Below, in pieces: positions 52,359-62,159 of a stretch of 64,000 bases of DNA (positions are counted from its first letter, which is position 1; every line of letters starts with the position of its first letter). This stretch comes from an uncultured bacterium (lineage in GTDB: Bacteria > Cyanobacteriota > Vampirovibrionia > Gastranaerophilales > Gastranaerophilaceae): positions 109,146 to 173,145 of the forward strand of contig CADAYE010000007.1 of NCBI GenBank assembly GCA_902792085.1, written 5' to 3'. The notes beneath the pieces were generated by a model. The model was not told the DNA's origin and ran no database searches. It was given only the letters and a program-made list of their open reading frames with translations. Both the position numbers and the translations under genes were made by a program.

Positions 52359-52444
52359 GCCGGTGTGATGGAATTGGTAGACGTGCCAGACTCAAAATCT
52401 GGTGAGGTTCACGCCTCGTGTCGGTTCGACCCCGACCACCGGCA
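52359..52444 (+). tRNA. tRNA-Leu (anticodon CAA)
   Basis: 86 bases with the long variable arm of class II tRNAs. The acceptor stem is GCCGGTG / CACCGGC, the anticodon stem CCAGA / TCTGG with loop CTCAAAA (anticodon CAA), and the T loop TTCGACC. CCA is not encoded. Its last 17 bases are repeated downstream. Confidence 0.95.
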
Positions 52445-53019
52445 TACTAAAAAAGGAACTATATGAATATAGTTCCTTTTTTAGTGTCGTGGTCAAGTGG
52501 GGAGAACAGAACTCTCGGTTCGGCGGATTTTGATGTTAGTGAAGTGAGTGATGAATTAAAAAATAAAAAGTTTGCGAAAACATCACGCTTTTCGCAGGAA
52601 TATGAGCAAACTTTTTCCCTTTAAATAATAAAATGATATGAGCGAGTGGAACTATTATAGTGAAAGGTTTGATGAAGCGACTGTTTATGCGTACAGCATA
52701 AACAAAGCGGAATACTAAAACCTTGAACTGTCAAAATTCAAGATAGACCCCGACCACCGGCAAATTAAAAAACAGACTTCATAAGAGGTCTGTTTTTTAT
52801 TAGGTGGTTTCAGGGAGAACCGACCTTTTGTCGGTTCACGAGGAGCGAGCAGAGGCTGGAGCAGATTTTGGCTTGTGCCAATAGGCACAAAAGACAAAAT
52901 GCGAAATGCCGTTTACGGCGAGCGACTCAAGACATACTCCGATAACCGGCAAAATTAATAGAGTTCATATGTAGTCTTTGGTTATGAATTTATATGCTTG
53001 ATAAGTCGAAAAATAAGAA
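52445..53019 (+). repeat. Gene-free region with repeated tRNA-Leu 3' tails
   Basis: The last 17 bases of tRNA-Leu (52428-52444) recur exactly at 52746-52762 (GACCCCGACCACCGGCA) and degenerately at 52937-52951 (CTCCGATAACCGGCA). The exact copy is followed by another rho-independent terminator (52767-52799, CAGAC..GTCTG then TTTTTT), as is the real tRNA. Between copies are fragments with GGTTC-rich and GAGCGAG patterns but no gene. This looks like remains of elements that integrated at the tRNA 3' end, or of a duplicated tRNA. Confidence 0.6.
52450..52483 (+). terminator. Terminator of tRNA-Leu
   Basis: AAAAGGAACTATAT / ATAGTTCCTTTT hairpin followed by TT, six bases after the tRNA. Confidence 0.85.
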
Positions 53020-53952
53020 TTACTTCATCTGTGAATTTGCACCGCTGATTACTTCAATAATTTCATTAGTAATTGCGGACTGACGGAGTTTATTATATTC
53101 AATAGACAAACTGTGAATAATTTTTTCAGCATTTGTAGTAGCCGCAGACATAGCAGTCATACGAGATGCAAGTTCGCTTGCTTTCGCTTCTAATAGAGCC
53201 TGATAGAAAGTATCCGTTATATACATCGGCACAACTTTTTGCAAAATATGATGCATATCAGGTGAAAATTCCATCAGCGGTTCAATTATATTATCTGTTA
53301 TCTTTTCGTGATTATCTTTAATATCGTCAACAGGCAAAACCGACCATTTATCTACACTATAACTGACCATGTTGCGAAATCTTGTTGTAATGATTTCAAT
53401 TTTATCTATTCTGCCATCAACATAGTATTCGGCTAAATCCTCAGCAATTTCTCTTGCACCCATAGCATCAGGAGTTTCCATTGCGGAATAGTATTTCTTT
53501 TCTATTTGACAATTGAAAGGGATAAGGCGCTTTGAAAGCATTGAAACACCTTTTTGACCTGCAACAAAGACTTTAACATCAAGTCCTTGTTCTTTAAGTT
53601 CTTTAATTCTTTTTATTGCGGCTTTAACAACATTTGCGCTGTAAGCGCCGGCAAGTCCTTTATTTGAGGTTATAACAAATAATCCGACAGTCTTAAATTC
53701 TCTTTTTTCAAGAAGTTTTGGGTAATTATCAACCGCACGTTTAATTTTTAAAGTTTCAGAACTAAAAGTTCCGACGGAATTTAAAAGTTTTTTAAACATA
53801 TGATAAAGTTCTTTTGCATAAGGGCGTGAAGCCTTAACAGCAGTTTCCGAACTGCGCACTTTCGCTGCCGCAACCATTTTCATGGCCCTTGTAATCTTTT
53901 TGGTACTTTGGACACTGTTTATTCTTTTTTTTATGCTTTTTAAACTTGCCAT
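53020..53952 (-). CDS. atpG: ATP synthase F1 gamma subunit
   Basis: 310 residues from ATG 53952, which has AAGGA upstream; a start nine codons earlier is possible but atypical. ASLKSIKKRINSVQSTKKITRAMKMVAAAKV and the C-terminal YNKLRQSAITNEIIEVISGA are the conserved coiled-coil ends forming the rotor shaft. The cyanobacterial/chloroplast regulatory insertion in the middle is not visible: the spacing between SVLPV and the C-terminal helix is about that of E. coli. It is the last gene of the atp run; beta and epsilon are missing here. Confidence 0.96.
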   Translation of the reverse strand: MASLKSIKKRINSVQSTKKITRAMKMVAAAKVRSSETAVKASRPYAKELYHMFKKLLNSVGTFSSETLKIKRAVDNYPKLLEKREFKTVGLFVITSNKGLAGAYSANVVKAAIKRIKELKEQGLDVKVFVAGQKGVSMLSKRLIPFNCQIEKKYYSAMETPDAMGAREIAEDLAEYYVDGRIDKIEIITTRFRNMVSYSVDKWSVLPVDDIKDNHEKITDNIIEPLMEFSPDMHHILQKVVPMYITDTFYQALLEAKASELASRMTAMSAATTNAEKIIHSLSIEYNKLRQSAITNEIIEVISGANSQMK

Positions 53953-54046
53953 ATTTTTTCCTTTATTTCGTCCTCTCATTGTCAGAGGACTGGATTTCTT
54001 AATGAGTCAGAAAGACAAATTTAGAAATCCGGGTGAGGGTTACATT

Positions 54047-55558
54047 TTAAAATGTTGTCTTAAAAGATTCAAGTGCTTCTTTTAATGCTTTTTTATCATC
54101 ATCAGAAAGCGCATCACCTGCGTTTAATCTTTCGGATAAATCAGACATATTCGCATCAAACCAAACGAACCAATCCTTTTTGAATTTCTGAATTTTTGAA
54201 TTTTCAATATCATCTAAAGCCCCTTCGTTTGCCGCAAACAGAATAGAAACCTGTTGAGCAACACTCAAAGGATTATATTGAAGTTGTTTTAAAACTTCGG
54301 TTAATTTTTCACCTCTTAACAGTTGCTTTTTGGTTGAAGCATCAAGGTCTGAAGCAAATTGCGCAAATGCTTCAAGTTCTCTGTATTGCGCAAGTGCAAG
54401 CCTTAATGTACCTGCAACCTGCTTAATACCTTTAGTCTGAGCAGCACCTCCGACACGGGAAACCGAAATACCAGCATTAATTGCAGGTCTGATACCTGAA
54501 TTAAAAGCATCACTTTCAAGGAATATTTGACCGTCAGTAATTGAAATTACATTTGTCGGAATGTATGCAGAAACATCACCTGCCTGAGTTTCAATGATAG
54601 GTAAAGCCGTAATACTGCCGCCACCAAGTTCATCATTAAGTTTTACCGCGCGTTCTAAAAGTCTTGAATGTAAGTAGAATACATCACCGGGGTATGCTTC
54701 TCGTCCCGGCGGTCTTTTAAGAAGCAAACTCATTGCTCTGTATGCCTGAGCGTGTTTTGACAAGTCATCATAAACTATCAAAACATCTTTTCCCTGCTCC
54801 ATAAATTCTTCACCTATCGTTACACCTGCAAACGGTGCAATATACTGTAACGGTGCAGATTCATCAGCAGTAGAAGAAACGATAATTGTGTATGCCATTG
54901 CTCCGTGTTCTTCCAATGTTTTTGCCAAATGTGCGACTGTAGATGCTTTTTGTCCGATTGCAACATAAATACAAATTACATTTTTACCTTTTTGATTGAT
55001 TATTGTATCAATTGCAATAGCGGTCTTACCGGTCTGTCTGTCACCGATAATAAGTTCCCTTTGACCACGTCCGATAGGTGTAAGAGCATCTATAGCGGTT
55101 AAACCTGTCTGTAAAGGCTGGTAAACAGAGCGTCTTGTTACAATTCCCGGAGCAACTCTCTCAATAGGTCTTGTTTTTTCATAAGGATATTCACCTTTCC
55201 CGTCAAGTACGGCTCCTGTTGGGTCAACAATTCGGCCGATTAAACCGTCACCAACAGGAACTGATGCAATTCTGCCTGTTGTTTTGACTATCGTACCTTC
55301 TTTAATCTCTGTGTATTCACCTAAAATTACAACACCAACATTGTCTTCTTCAAGGTTCATTGCAATCCCCAAAGTTGAATGTCCGTCTTCAAACTGTATA
55401 AGTTCGTTTGCCATAACATTTCTTAAGCCGTAAACTCTTGCAATTCCGTCACCTACTTCCAAAACTGTACCGGTATTTGATACTTCAGTCTGAAGTTCGT
55501 AATTTTCTATTTTACTTTTAATAATTGAACTGATTTCATCAGGTTGTATAAGTGCCAT
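54047..55558 (-). CDS. atpA: ATP synthase F1 alpha subunit
   Basis: 503 residues. The Walker A motif is [15 protein letters not shown], and the signature near the interface is [17 protein letters not shown]. The N-terminal helix ([20 protein letters not shown]) binds delta. It is the non-catalytic nucleotide-binding subunit. It is preceded by atpH (9 bases) and followed by atpG (94 bases). Confidence 0.98.
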   Translation of the reverse strand: MALIQPDEISSIIKSKIENYELQTEVSNTGTVLEVGDGIARVYGLRNVMANELIQFEDGHSTLGIAMNLEEDNVGVVILGEYTEIKEGTIVKTTGRIASVPVGDGLIGRIVDPTGAVLDGKGEYPYEKTRPIERVAPGIVTRRSVYQPLQTGLTAIDALTPIGRGQRELIIGDRQTGKTAIAIDTIINQKGKNVICIYVAIGQKASTVAHLAKTLEEHGAMAYTIIVSSTADESAPLQYIAPFAGVTIGEEFMEQGKDVLIVYDDLSKHAQAYRAMSLLLKRPPGREAYPGDVFYLHSRLLERAVKLNDELGGGSITALPIIETQAGDVSAYIPTNVISITDGQIFLESDAFNSGIRPAINAGISVSRVGGAAQTKGIKQVAGTLRLALAQYRELEAFAQFASDLDASTKKQLLRGEKLTEVLKQLQYNPLSVAQQVSILFAANEGALDDIENSKIQKFKKDWFVWFDANMSDLSERLNAGDALSDDDKKALKEALESFKTTF

Positions 55559-55567
55559 TATCTGCTC

Positions 55568-56098
55568 CTATTTCATTACTCTACTAAAATTTTCTATCTT
55601 GTTTTTTAAACTCGTATCAATTACCGTATCACCTATTTTGAAAATCAAACCTCCGATAATTTCAGGCTCTGTATTCCAATACGGTTCTACCTTTTTACCG
55701 AGTTTTTGTTCAAGTTTATTTATAATTCTGTTTTTATAATCCTGATTTAATTCTGTTGCTGAAATTATTTCTACAACGCTTATTCCTGAATTTTCTGCAG
55801 AAATTTGTTCAAATGATTTCAGGATTTCGCCAAGTAAATTTATTTTATTTTTTTCTGTAAGAATGTATAAGAAATTAACAAGTTTTTCGTCAATTTTACC
55901 GCCAAAAATTTCTGATAAAATTTCTTTTTTCTTATTAAAATTAACAGAAGAATTTGAAAGTATTGCTCTTAAATCGTCAGATTGTTCAATAACTTCAATG
56001 ATTTGAGTCAAATCGTTAATTATTGAGTCTTTATCTGCATTTAGCCCGACAAGAGCATTTGCATAAATTTTTGATACCTGTGATATAAATTCCGTCAT
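55568..56098 (-). CDS. atpH: ATP synthase delta subunit (OSCP)
   Basis: 176 residues. Six-helix N-terminal domain (VSKIYANALVGLNADKDSII) and the C-terminal beta part ending PEIIGGLIFKIGDTVIDTSLKNKIEN match bacterial delta. It links the b/b' stalk to the top of alpha3beta3. Its start overlaps the atpF stop by four bases (ATGA type). Confidence 0.94.
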   Translation of the reverse strand: MTEFISQVSKIYANALVGLNADKDSIINDLTQIIEVIEQSDDLRAILSNSSVNFNKKKEILSEIFGGKIDEKLVNFLYILTEKNKINLLGEILKSFEQISAENSGISVVEIISATELNQDYKNRIINKLEQKLGKKVEPYWNTEPEIIGGLIFKIGDTVIDTSLKNKIENFSRVMK

Positions 56099-56589
56099 AA
56101 TACCACCTCATCAAGTTTTGCAATGCTTTCTTCTATAAATTTGTCATGCAAATGCGGATTGTTTTTTAATTCTTCAATAATATCGTATTTTGCAAACTCA
56201 ACTGATTTAACTCCAAGTTTTGAAATTAGGTCTGAAGTTACATGTTTTTGCTCTGCGCTCAAGATGTTTTGAGTATTTTTTTCTATATTAGAAATTTTTT
56301 GTTCAGTTTCAAGCGCAATCTGTTTAGACAACGACTCTGATTTTTGTTTTGCGTTTTCGGAAATATTTTCAAGTTCCTGGGGGAGTTTTGAATACTGCGT
56401 ATTTGCCTCAGCCAAGTCACTCAAAGATTTTTCTTTTGTTTCCCTTGAATTTTCAATTTCCGAAGAAACTTTTTCTTTCATTTTTTCCAAAACAGCAGGA
56501 ACATCAACTTTTATACAAATAACAACTATTATAAGCATGAAGAATGCGAAATTAAACAAATTAGAGTGCAAAATCAAATTAAAATCCAT
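56095..56589 (-). CDS. atpF: ATP synthase Fo b subunit
   Basis: 164 residues. One N-terminal membrane helix (about 12-28) and a long charged coiled coil. The ATG at 56589 overlaps the b' gene and has GGAGGG directly upstream; five further residues would be gained from an earlier start but there is no site for it. Together with b' it forms the heterodimeric peripheral stalk, as in cyanobacteria and chloroplasts. Confidence 0.93.
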   Translation of the reverse strand: MDFNLILHSNLFNFAFFMLIIVVICIKVDVPAVLEKMKEKVSSEIENSRETKEKSLSDLAEANTQYSKLPQELENISENAKQKSESLSKQIALETEQKISNIEKNTQNILSAEQKHVTSDLISKLGVKSVEFAKYDIIEELKNNPHLHDKFIEESIAKLDEVVL

Positions 56590-57010
56590 TACTTTGCCCT
56601 CCAAATAATTTGTCTTTAATCATTTGCGCATACTGCCTGATATTTTCGCTCAAATTCGCTTCCGTCATATCACTTTCCTGTTTAAGCAAATCTTTTTGTT
56701 CTGACAGATACTGCACGCTCTTGACCTTTTCTTCACGCAGTTTTTCGGAACTTTCATCATAATCTTTTTTCAATTTGACATCAATTGAGTGTTTTGCATC
56801 TGCCTTGGCCTGCGCAAGTTCATCTGCTTTCTTTTCAAGAATTGATTTCGCTTTGAGTTTTGCACTTTCACCATCAGAATAATTTTTCTCAATCAATTCT
56901 TTTCTTTCATCAACGATTCTTTCCAAAGGACGATAGAGTATAACATTCATCAATATTGTGAATGTTATAAAACTTATTATCGTTATAAGAAAAGTTGCGT
57001 TGAATTCCAT
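56579..57010 (-). CDS. atpF': ATP synthase Fo b' subunit
   Basis: 143 residues. One N-terminal membrane helix (FNATFLITIISFITFTILMNVILYRPLE) followed by a coiled coil; the VILYRPLERIVDERKELI segment is typical of b'. Having b and b' as separate genes in the order c-b'-b is the cyanobacterial and alphaproteobacterial arrangement. Confidence 0.93.
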   Translation of the reverse strand: MEFNATFLITIISFITFTILMNVILYRPLERIVDERKELIEKNYSDGESAKLKAKSILEKKADELAQAKADAKHSIDVKLKKDYDESSEKLREEKVKSVQYLSEQKDLLKQESDMTEANLSENIRQYAQMIKDKLFGGQSNGF

Positions 57011-57014
57011 TTAA

Positions 57015-57245
57015 CTAACCCATCATTCCCGCTAATTTCAATGCAATAATCAATGCATAAATTGCGCAGGCTTCAGCCATTGCAGCACCGATTAAGAAAA
57101 AGATTAACGCTTTTGTTGCGACTTCAGGCTGTCTTGACATTGCTTCCATCAAACCTTTTGTTGCGACACCGATACCCAAACCTGCGCCAACCGCACCAAA
57201 TCCGATTGCAATACCTGCGCCTAACTGTGCTAATTCTGCTACCAT
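57015..57245 (-). CDS. atpE: ATP synthase Fo c subunit (H+-type)
   Basis: 76 residues, a two-helix hairpin. The proton-binding glutamate is in GAAMAEACAIYALIIAL and the polar loop is SRQPE. The glutamine of helix 1 and the serine after the glutamate found in Na+-binding rings are replaced (GLGIGVA, EAC), so a proton ring is predicted. Subunit number cannot be told from sequence. Confidence 0.96.
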   Translation of the reverse strand: MVAELAQLGAGIAIGFGAVGAGLGIGVATKGLMEAMSRQPEVATKALIFFLIGAAMAEACAIYALIIALKLAGMMG

Positions 57246-57275
57246 AATTTTTCTCCTTTTATTTATAACTGTATA

Positions 57276-57962
57276 TTATTCTTCCTGTATAGCCGTTGAT
57301 ACATAAACCATAGTCAGCATTGAGAATACCAATGCCTGAACACAAGCCACCAAAACTTCAAAGAACATAAACGGCAAAGGCAAAAAGTATGCACAAAGCC
57401 CGAGCATAGCAGAAATTAGTATTTCTCCGGCAAGTATGTTCCCAAAAAGTCGAAGTGCCAATGTCAATGGTCTTGTAAACATTTCTAATATATCTATTAA
57501 ACATATAAATATGCTTATAGGCGATAAGTCTTTTAAGAAAAATTTCAATTTTTTCTTCTTTAATCCTGCACAAATGTAATAAACCAAAACTATTATTGCC
57601 AAACCGGCAGTCAAATTTATATCATTTGTGGGAGATGCAAGTTCTCCGCTTTTAAGTTCAAGAACCCTGAACGGTATTTGTCCCATAAGGTTTGCTACAA
57701 TAATAAACAGAAATAAAGAAGCAATTAAAGGGATATGTTTTCTCCCTTCCCTGCCCATCAATGAATCTGACATTCCCCAGAAAAATCCGAGAATATTTTC
57801 AAATGCAACCTGCAATTTTGAAGGAAAAACAGAAACTTTACGAGTAGCAAAAAATGCCAAAACAAGCAAAACAGACATGGCAATCCACATTGTTATTACG
57901 GTATCGACATTAAACGAAAACCAAACACCAAACAATTTAGTACTGCAAATCCAATGCTCCAT
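57276..57962 (-). CDS. atpB: ATP synthase Fo a subunit
   Basis: 228 residues with five to six membrane helices. The essential arginine is in LTLALRLFGNILAGEIL; the N-terminal WICSTKLFGVWFSFNVDTVITMW leads the first helix. It makes the two proton half-channels next to the c ring. It is the first gene of the run; no atpI is seen upstream. Confidence 0.95.
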   Translation of the reverse strand: MEHWICSTKLFGVWFSFNVDTVITMWIAMSVLLVLAFFATRKVSVFPSKLQVAFENILGFFWGMSDSLMGREGRKHIPLIASLFLFIIVANLMGQIPFRVLELKSGELASPTNDINLTAGLAIIVLVYYICAGLKKKKLKFFLKDLSPISIFICLIDILEMFTRPLTLALRLFGNILAGEILISAMLGLCAYFLPLPFMFFEVLVACVQALVFSMLTMVYVSTAIQEE

Positions 57963-58162
57963 ATTACTCCCTTCAAAATAATAATAACATTGAAAAAAAT
58001 ATTTCGCAAACTGTTAAATTTTTATTTTATTAAGCATTGTCACCAAAAATAATTTATAAAAGGCAATTACATGATAAAAAAACTTTATAAAACTTTAAAG
58101 ATATACTTCAAGATATATTTCTTATGATAAAATGAACAAGTAGCAATGTATCAGGTCTTTGT

Positions 58163-59747
58163 ATGAAAATAAACAGTGTTATAAGCGCAAAAATATATTC
58201 GGCAAATCCTATGCAGCACAAGTCAAAACAAGAAGCTGTAACTAATTTGCACAACATTGAAACAGACAAGGTTAGTTTCGGGATGCGTGTAAATTACGGA
58301 GTTCCTGCAGAACTTGCACAGGATTTACAGGATAAAATTGTAAATATACACAAAAATCTTGATTTTATAAAAAACTTTTTTGCGAGATACACCTCTAAAA
58401 ATCCTCAACTTGGAGCATTAATTAAAAAAAATTATTCGGATTTAATTCCAAAGTGCAAATCGGGAATTGTTTTTAAACTCCCTAATTCTGAAGATACCAT
58501 TGAGATTATGCGCTGCCAGACAAGAGATAATATTCTTTATATAAGTATTGATAACGGCTTTGTTGATTTTAACGGTATTGTTGTTGACGGAAAAGACAAG
58601 CTTATTGCAAATTACCTGAAGCGTCATGCTCATATGCTTCCGAGAGAATTGAAATACATGAATAACGAGCGGATGGCAAAGGCTCAGCCTGAAAAATTTA
58701 TAAATATTGCAGATGAAAAACTGCAAAACTACGGGGATTATATAAGAAAATTAGTATCAGGTGAAATCGCGATGCCAAAAGTTGGTATGACTCCTGCTCG
58801 AAAAGCATGGCTTGAAAAAGATAAAGAGAATAAAATTGCAGGGAATAAAACCAAAATTATAAAAAATGAAACTCCTGTTTCCTCACAACCGCATGCAACA
58901 GCAAAAAATTGAAAAACAACACCTGAAGCCGAGCCAAAATTAACCAAATTTGTGGACAGAAACCCGGAATCAAAAAATTACCCTGTTCGTAAACCACCAC
59001 GGCTTACAAATGAAAATTATGCAGAATTTATTACTCAAAAATCAAAAAATATCGTAAAATATATAACCAAACTTTTTAACCAAAAGGATTTTCCATCTCA
59101 TTTAACTCCAAAATCCACCCCAAACGGAACAATTCTTGGGTTTACACTCAACACCGATGACGGCGGAACTCTGAAAGTTATGAAAAAAGTTGTAGGCAGT
59201 TACGGAAGTTCTATGCCGTATTTGTCTTTTGAAAAGGTCAACCCCGATAATTCGCTGAATTTTATAAGTATAGATATGATTACAAATAAAATTTTGAGAA
59301 CAAAAGATAAAGGAAAACCTCATATATCATCTGACCATATAGTTTACGAACTTACACCGGACCAACTCAAAAGACGAAAAATTGAAGAAAAACTTGATTA
59401 TTATATGGCACAGATTACAAAACAACAAGAGAAAATAAGTTTGCCTGAAGCACCAACAGCAACGGAAGTTATTCCGACTCAACCCCAAAAAGCAGTTAAA
59501 CCGACAACAAAAGCGCAAAAAATAACAAAAGCGAAAAAAAACTGAACAAATTAAAGATTTAGATGATGTTGAGAATTTGGACAAACTCAAAGAACAAATG
59601 CACTTACTTGGGAAAAAGAACGGAAGTATAGCGGCAACAGAATATTTTAATGCGTTTAGAGAACAATTTATTGCAGAAATACAAACAAAAATGTCCAAAT
59701 TTAATTCAAATTTTCAAAAATTTATGGACGCAATATCAAAAATTTAA
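58163..59747 (+). pseudogene. Broken hypothetical gene (in-frame stop and frameshift)
   Basis: The same frame is open from ATG 58163 to a TGA at 58910, continues in frame through SKNYPVRKPPRLTNENYAEF to a TGA at 59543, and the following codons (EQIKDLDDVENLDKLKEQMH, to TAA 59745) are in a shifted frame. The shift is at a run of eight A. Both sides are plausible protein, so this was one gene of about 528 codons. The N-terminal KVSFGMRVNYG recalls the FTG motifs of 25326 and 26461. The N-terminal part may still be translated. No known domain is recognised. Confidence 0.65.
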
Positions 59748-59748
59748 A

Positions 59749-59900
59749 GTGATTATATACAATATTTCAGTAAATATTGTCGTTGTGAGGAGGCAACGGC
59801 TTGCCGACAAAGCATCGACAAATTAAACGGCTGGATTGCCACGATCAGGCGTGTTCGTAATTGTACATACATGTTCTACTGTAAAATAGTATTTAATTGC
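59749..59900. mobile_element. MITE (family A), 152-bp copy
   Basis: Left end GTGATTATATACAATATTTC, right end inverted GCAATTAAATACTATTTTAC, with CAGTA inside each, matching the family ends. The middle is GTCGTTGTGAGGAGGC and GGCTGGATTGCCACG. It starts two bases after the stop of the broken gene and ends nine bases before the symporter gene. Confidence 0.65.
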
Positions 59901-59908
59901 AATATAAT

Positions 59909-61270
59909 TTATTTCAATCCTGCAGCAATCAGGCAAATCAATGCTATCGGAACAATGTATTTTAATCCGAAATTGAACAATCGTGCCGACATTTGATTTT
60001 TTATTATATTTTGTCCGTTAATTTTCAGATACCAACCGGAAATAAGGCATAAAAACAAAGTATTTAGCGGAAGCATAATATTTGAGGTCAGAAAATCCAA
60101 AAATTCAAAAAGTGTTTTATCAAATATTTTAAAATCATTCAGAAGCCCAAATGATAGTGTTGTCGGAATTGCAATAAGTGAAATTATTGTAAATAAAATT
60201 GTGCAGGCTTTTATTCTTGAAATTTTAAATCTTTCAACAAGAGTTGCGCAAGGCCCTTCAACAATACTTATTCCTGATGTTACCGCAGCACAAAACAACA
60301 GAATAAAAAACGCAAACGCAATAAGATTTCCAAATGGGATTTGTGAAAATATCTTTGGCAATGTAACAAAAACAAGCCCCGCACCGGAATCAGGAAGCAT
60401 ACCGAATGAAAATACTGCAGGAAAAATCATTATCCCTGCAAGAATAGCAAAGGTTGTATCGGAGAGAATTATTGTGTAAACCGATTTTACAAGCGTTTTA
60501 TCTTCCTTTATATAACTTCCGTAAGTTAATAATGCGCCCATTCCTATGCTCAAAGTAAAAAATGCCTGACCGAGCGCCGCAAGTAACATGTGCGAATTTA
60601 ATTTTGAAAAATTCGGTTTGAACATATATTCCAAACCTTTGTGTGCATCGGGAAGATTTAACGAAATTATTACAAGAAAGATTAATATTAAAGCAAGTAA
60701 AGGCATAAAAATTTTATTAGCCTTTTCTATACCGTTTTTGAGTCCTCTTGCGGTAAAAAATACGCACAAAAATATAAATAATAGTGTTAGTATGCACGGA
60801 TAGACAGGTTCACTTATAAAAGATGAAAAATATTGTCCGTAATCTTTTATTATTGAAGATGAACAACTTTTAAATATGTAATTAATAATCCAGCCGCCGA
60901 CTATAAAATAGAAGGATGAAATTAAAATGCCCGTTATGGGGTTTAATATGCCAAGCGGTTTAAAGTTTTTGTTAATTGATTCATAAGCGCCCACACATTC
61001 TTTTTGGGTAAGTTTGCCGACATAAAGTTCATTTAAAAGCGGAATAAAACAAATCGTGCAAATAAGTATTATATAAACCGCAAGAAATATTGCACCTCCG
61101 TTTTGTCCCATCACATAAGGGAATCGCCAAATATTGCCCAAACCGACCGCAGAACCTATTGCGGTTACTATAAAAGCATATTTAGATGTCCATACCGGTC
61201 TTTTATCCACTTTTTTATCTGTTTCTTTTACTTCCGTTTTAATTTTATATGCTTTAGTTGAAATTTGCAT
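59909..61270 (-). CDS. Sodium-dependent amino acid/neurotransmitter symporter (NSS family)
   Basis: 453 residues with about 12 helices. The first helix, WTSKYAFIVTAIGSAVGLGNIWRFPYVMGQNGGAIFLAVY, is the diagnostic NSS/LeuT signature containing the Na+ and substrate ligands. SIGMGALLTYGSYI and FEFLDFLTSNIMLPLN are further family blocks. It probably imports an amino acid, perhaps tryptophan or leucine-like, driven by Na+. A TATAAT box almost abuts the ATG at 61270, so the exact start is uncertain. Confidence 0.93.
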   Translation of the reverse strand: MQISTKAYKIKTEVKETDKKVDKRPVWTSKYAFIVTAIGSAVGLGNIWRFPYVMGQNGGAIFLAVYIILICTICFIPLLNELYVGKLTQKECVGAYESINKNFKPLGILNPITGILISSFYFIVGGWIINYIFKSCSSSIIKDYGQYFSSFISEPVYPCILTLLFIFLCVFFTARGLKNGIEKANKIFMPLLALILIFLVIISLNLPDAHKGLEYMFKPNFSKLNSHMLLAALGQAFFTLSIGMGALLTYGSYIKEDKTLVKSVYTIILSDTTFAILAGIMIFPAVFSFGMLPDSGAGLVFVTLPKIFSQIPFGNLIAFAFFILLFCAAVTSGISIVEGPCATLVERFKISRIKACTILFTIISLIAIPTTLSFGLLNDFKIFDKTLFEFLDFLTSNIMLPLNTLFLCLISGWYLKINGQNIIKNQMSARLFNFGLKYIVPIALICLIAAGLK

Positions 61271-61300
61271 CAATTATAAAGTGTAAATTTTCAAAATTAA

Positions 61301-61333
61301 ATAAGCAGTTTACTGATGAGCAAACTGCTTATT
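61301..61333 (-). terminator. Terminator of the rubrerythrin gene
   Basis: AATAAGCAGTTT / AAACTGCTTATT 12-bp stem with a 9-base loop, followed by T-rich bases on the minus strand. Confidence 0.75.
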
Positions 61334-61355
61334 ATTTATATTTATAGATTAATAT

Positions 61356-61922
61356 TTAAAGTGTTTTCTTTTCAAATGCCGTTTTAGGCATTGCGCAAAT
61401 AGGACATTTGTAATCGTCAGGTTCTTTATCTAAATCCCCGACATATTCAAATCCGCATACTCTGCAAACATATACAGGCTTATTAGAGTTATCCTCATTC
61501 TCTTTTGGTGCGTATTTATTAATAATTGCTTCGGTTACTTCTCCATGGTGTTTTTCCTGAAGTGCAAATTCTCGTACCTGCTCTACTGCCCTTTCATCAA
61601 TCCCAATAGATGCAAGTTTATCCGCAAGTTGATTGATATTATTTTCGCCTTTATACTCCGCTTTTGATAATCCTCTGACCATCTGCCAAAATGTTTTTTC
61701 ATCGTAAGGGTATCTTCCGTTTAAAGACGCATAAAAAGCACCGTGGTTTGTTTCTTGATTGCCAAGTTCTACAAATTCTTTTGCAACATCTTCAAGCCCA
61801 AATTGCTCTTTTGCAACTTTTGCAAGTGCATAATACATTGCTCCGCCAATAGCCTCTCCTGTCGCTAACTGTGCTATTTGTTTTTCAATTTCAGTTCCTT
61901 TGGTTTGTCCGTATATACTCAT
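61356..61922 (-). CDS. Rubrerythrin
   Basis: 188 residues. An N-terminal ferritin-like four-helix domain with the di-iron ligands (Glu and His around QETNHGAFYASL and ALQEKHHGEV) is followed by a C-terminal rubredoxin domain with CRVCGFEYVG and CPICAMP. Rubrerythrins reduce hydrogen peroxide in anaerobes. The order (ferritin then rubredoxin) is the classical one. It is a single-gene unit with its own terminator. Confidence 0.94.
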   Translation of the reverse strand: MSIYGQTKGTEIEKQIAQLATGEAIGGAMYYALAKVAKEQFGLEDVAKEFVELGNQETNHGAFYASLNGRYPYDEKTFWQMVRGLSKAEYKGENNINQLADKLASIGIDERAVEQVREFALQEKHHGEVTEAIINKYAPKENEDNSNKPVYVCRVCGFEYVGDLDKEPDDYKCPICAMPKTAFEKKTL

Positions 61923-62029
61923 ATTTACTCTCCTATTTACTATTAATGAATTTATAGTACCATAAGTAATAATATTTGGTATAATAATTTAGGTAACTAT
62001 ATAGGAGTTACTACAAAAATAAGTTAAAA

Positions 62030-62115
62030 TCAGCACCCACCCCAACCCTCCCTCGTGAGGGAGGGAGAAATTTCAAATTGAACAGAATGTGAAATTTAGA
62101 AATTTGGGTGGTGAT
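62030..62115. repeat. Dispersed palindromic repeat (CACCC..GGGTG type)
   Basis: CACCCACCCCAACCCTCCCT, a CCTCGTGAGG hairpin, GAAATTTC-type and GTGAAATTTAGAAATTTGGG parts, ending GGGTGGTG. It is related to the DNA inserted in frame in nrdG. Confidence 0.6.
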
Positions 62116-62159
62116 AAATAATATATAATTGCCATAATTTAATAGGGGGTGGAAAATAA

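Noticed and set aside
52237..52395. N-terminal extension of the secreted protein gene up to 52395
   Set aside because: It would run antisense across tRNA-Leu, and the ATG at 52236 gives a perfect signal peptide.
52630..52720. A 26-codon frame (ATGAGCGAGTGG..) between the tRNA-Leu tails
   Set aside because: Too short, no clear ribosome binding site, and inside a repeat-derived region.
58910..58912. TGA read as an amino acid (alternative genetic code or selenocysteine)
   Set aside because: Other genes in the window end normally at TGA or use TGG for Trp at conserved places, no SECIS-like hairpin was seen, and a second disruption downstream points to decay.
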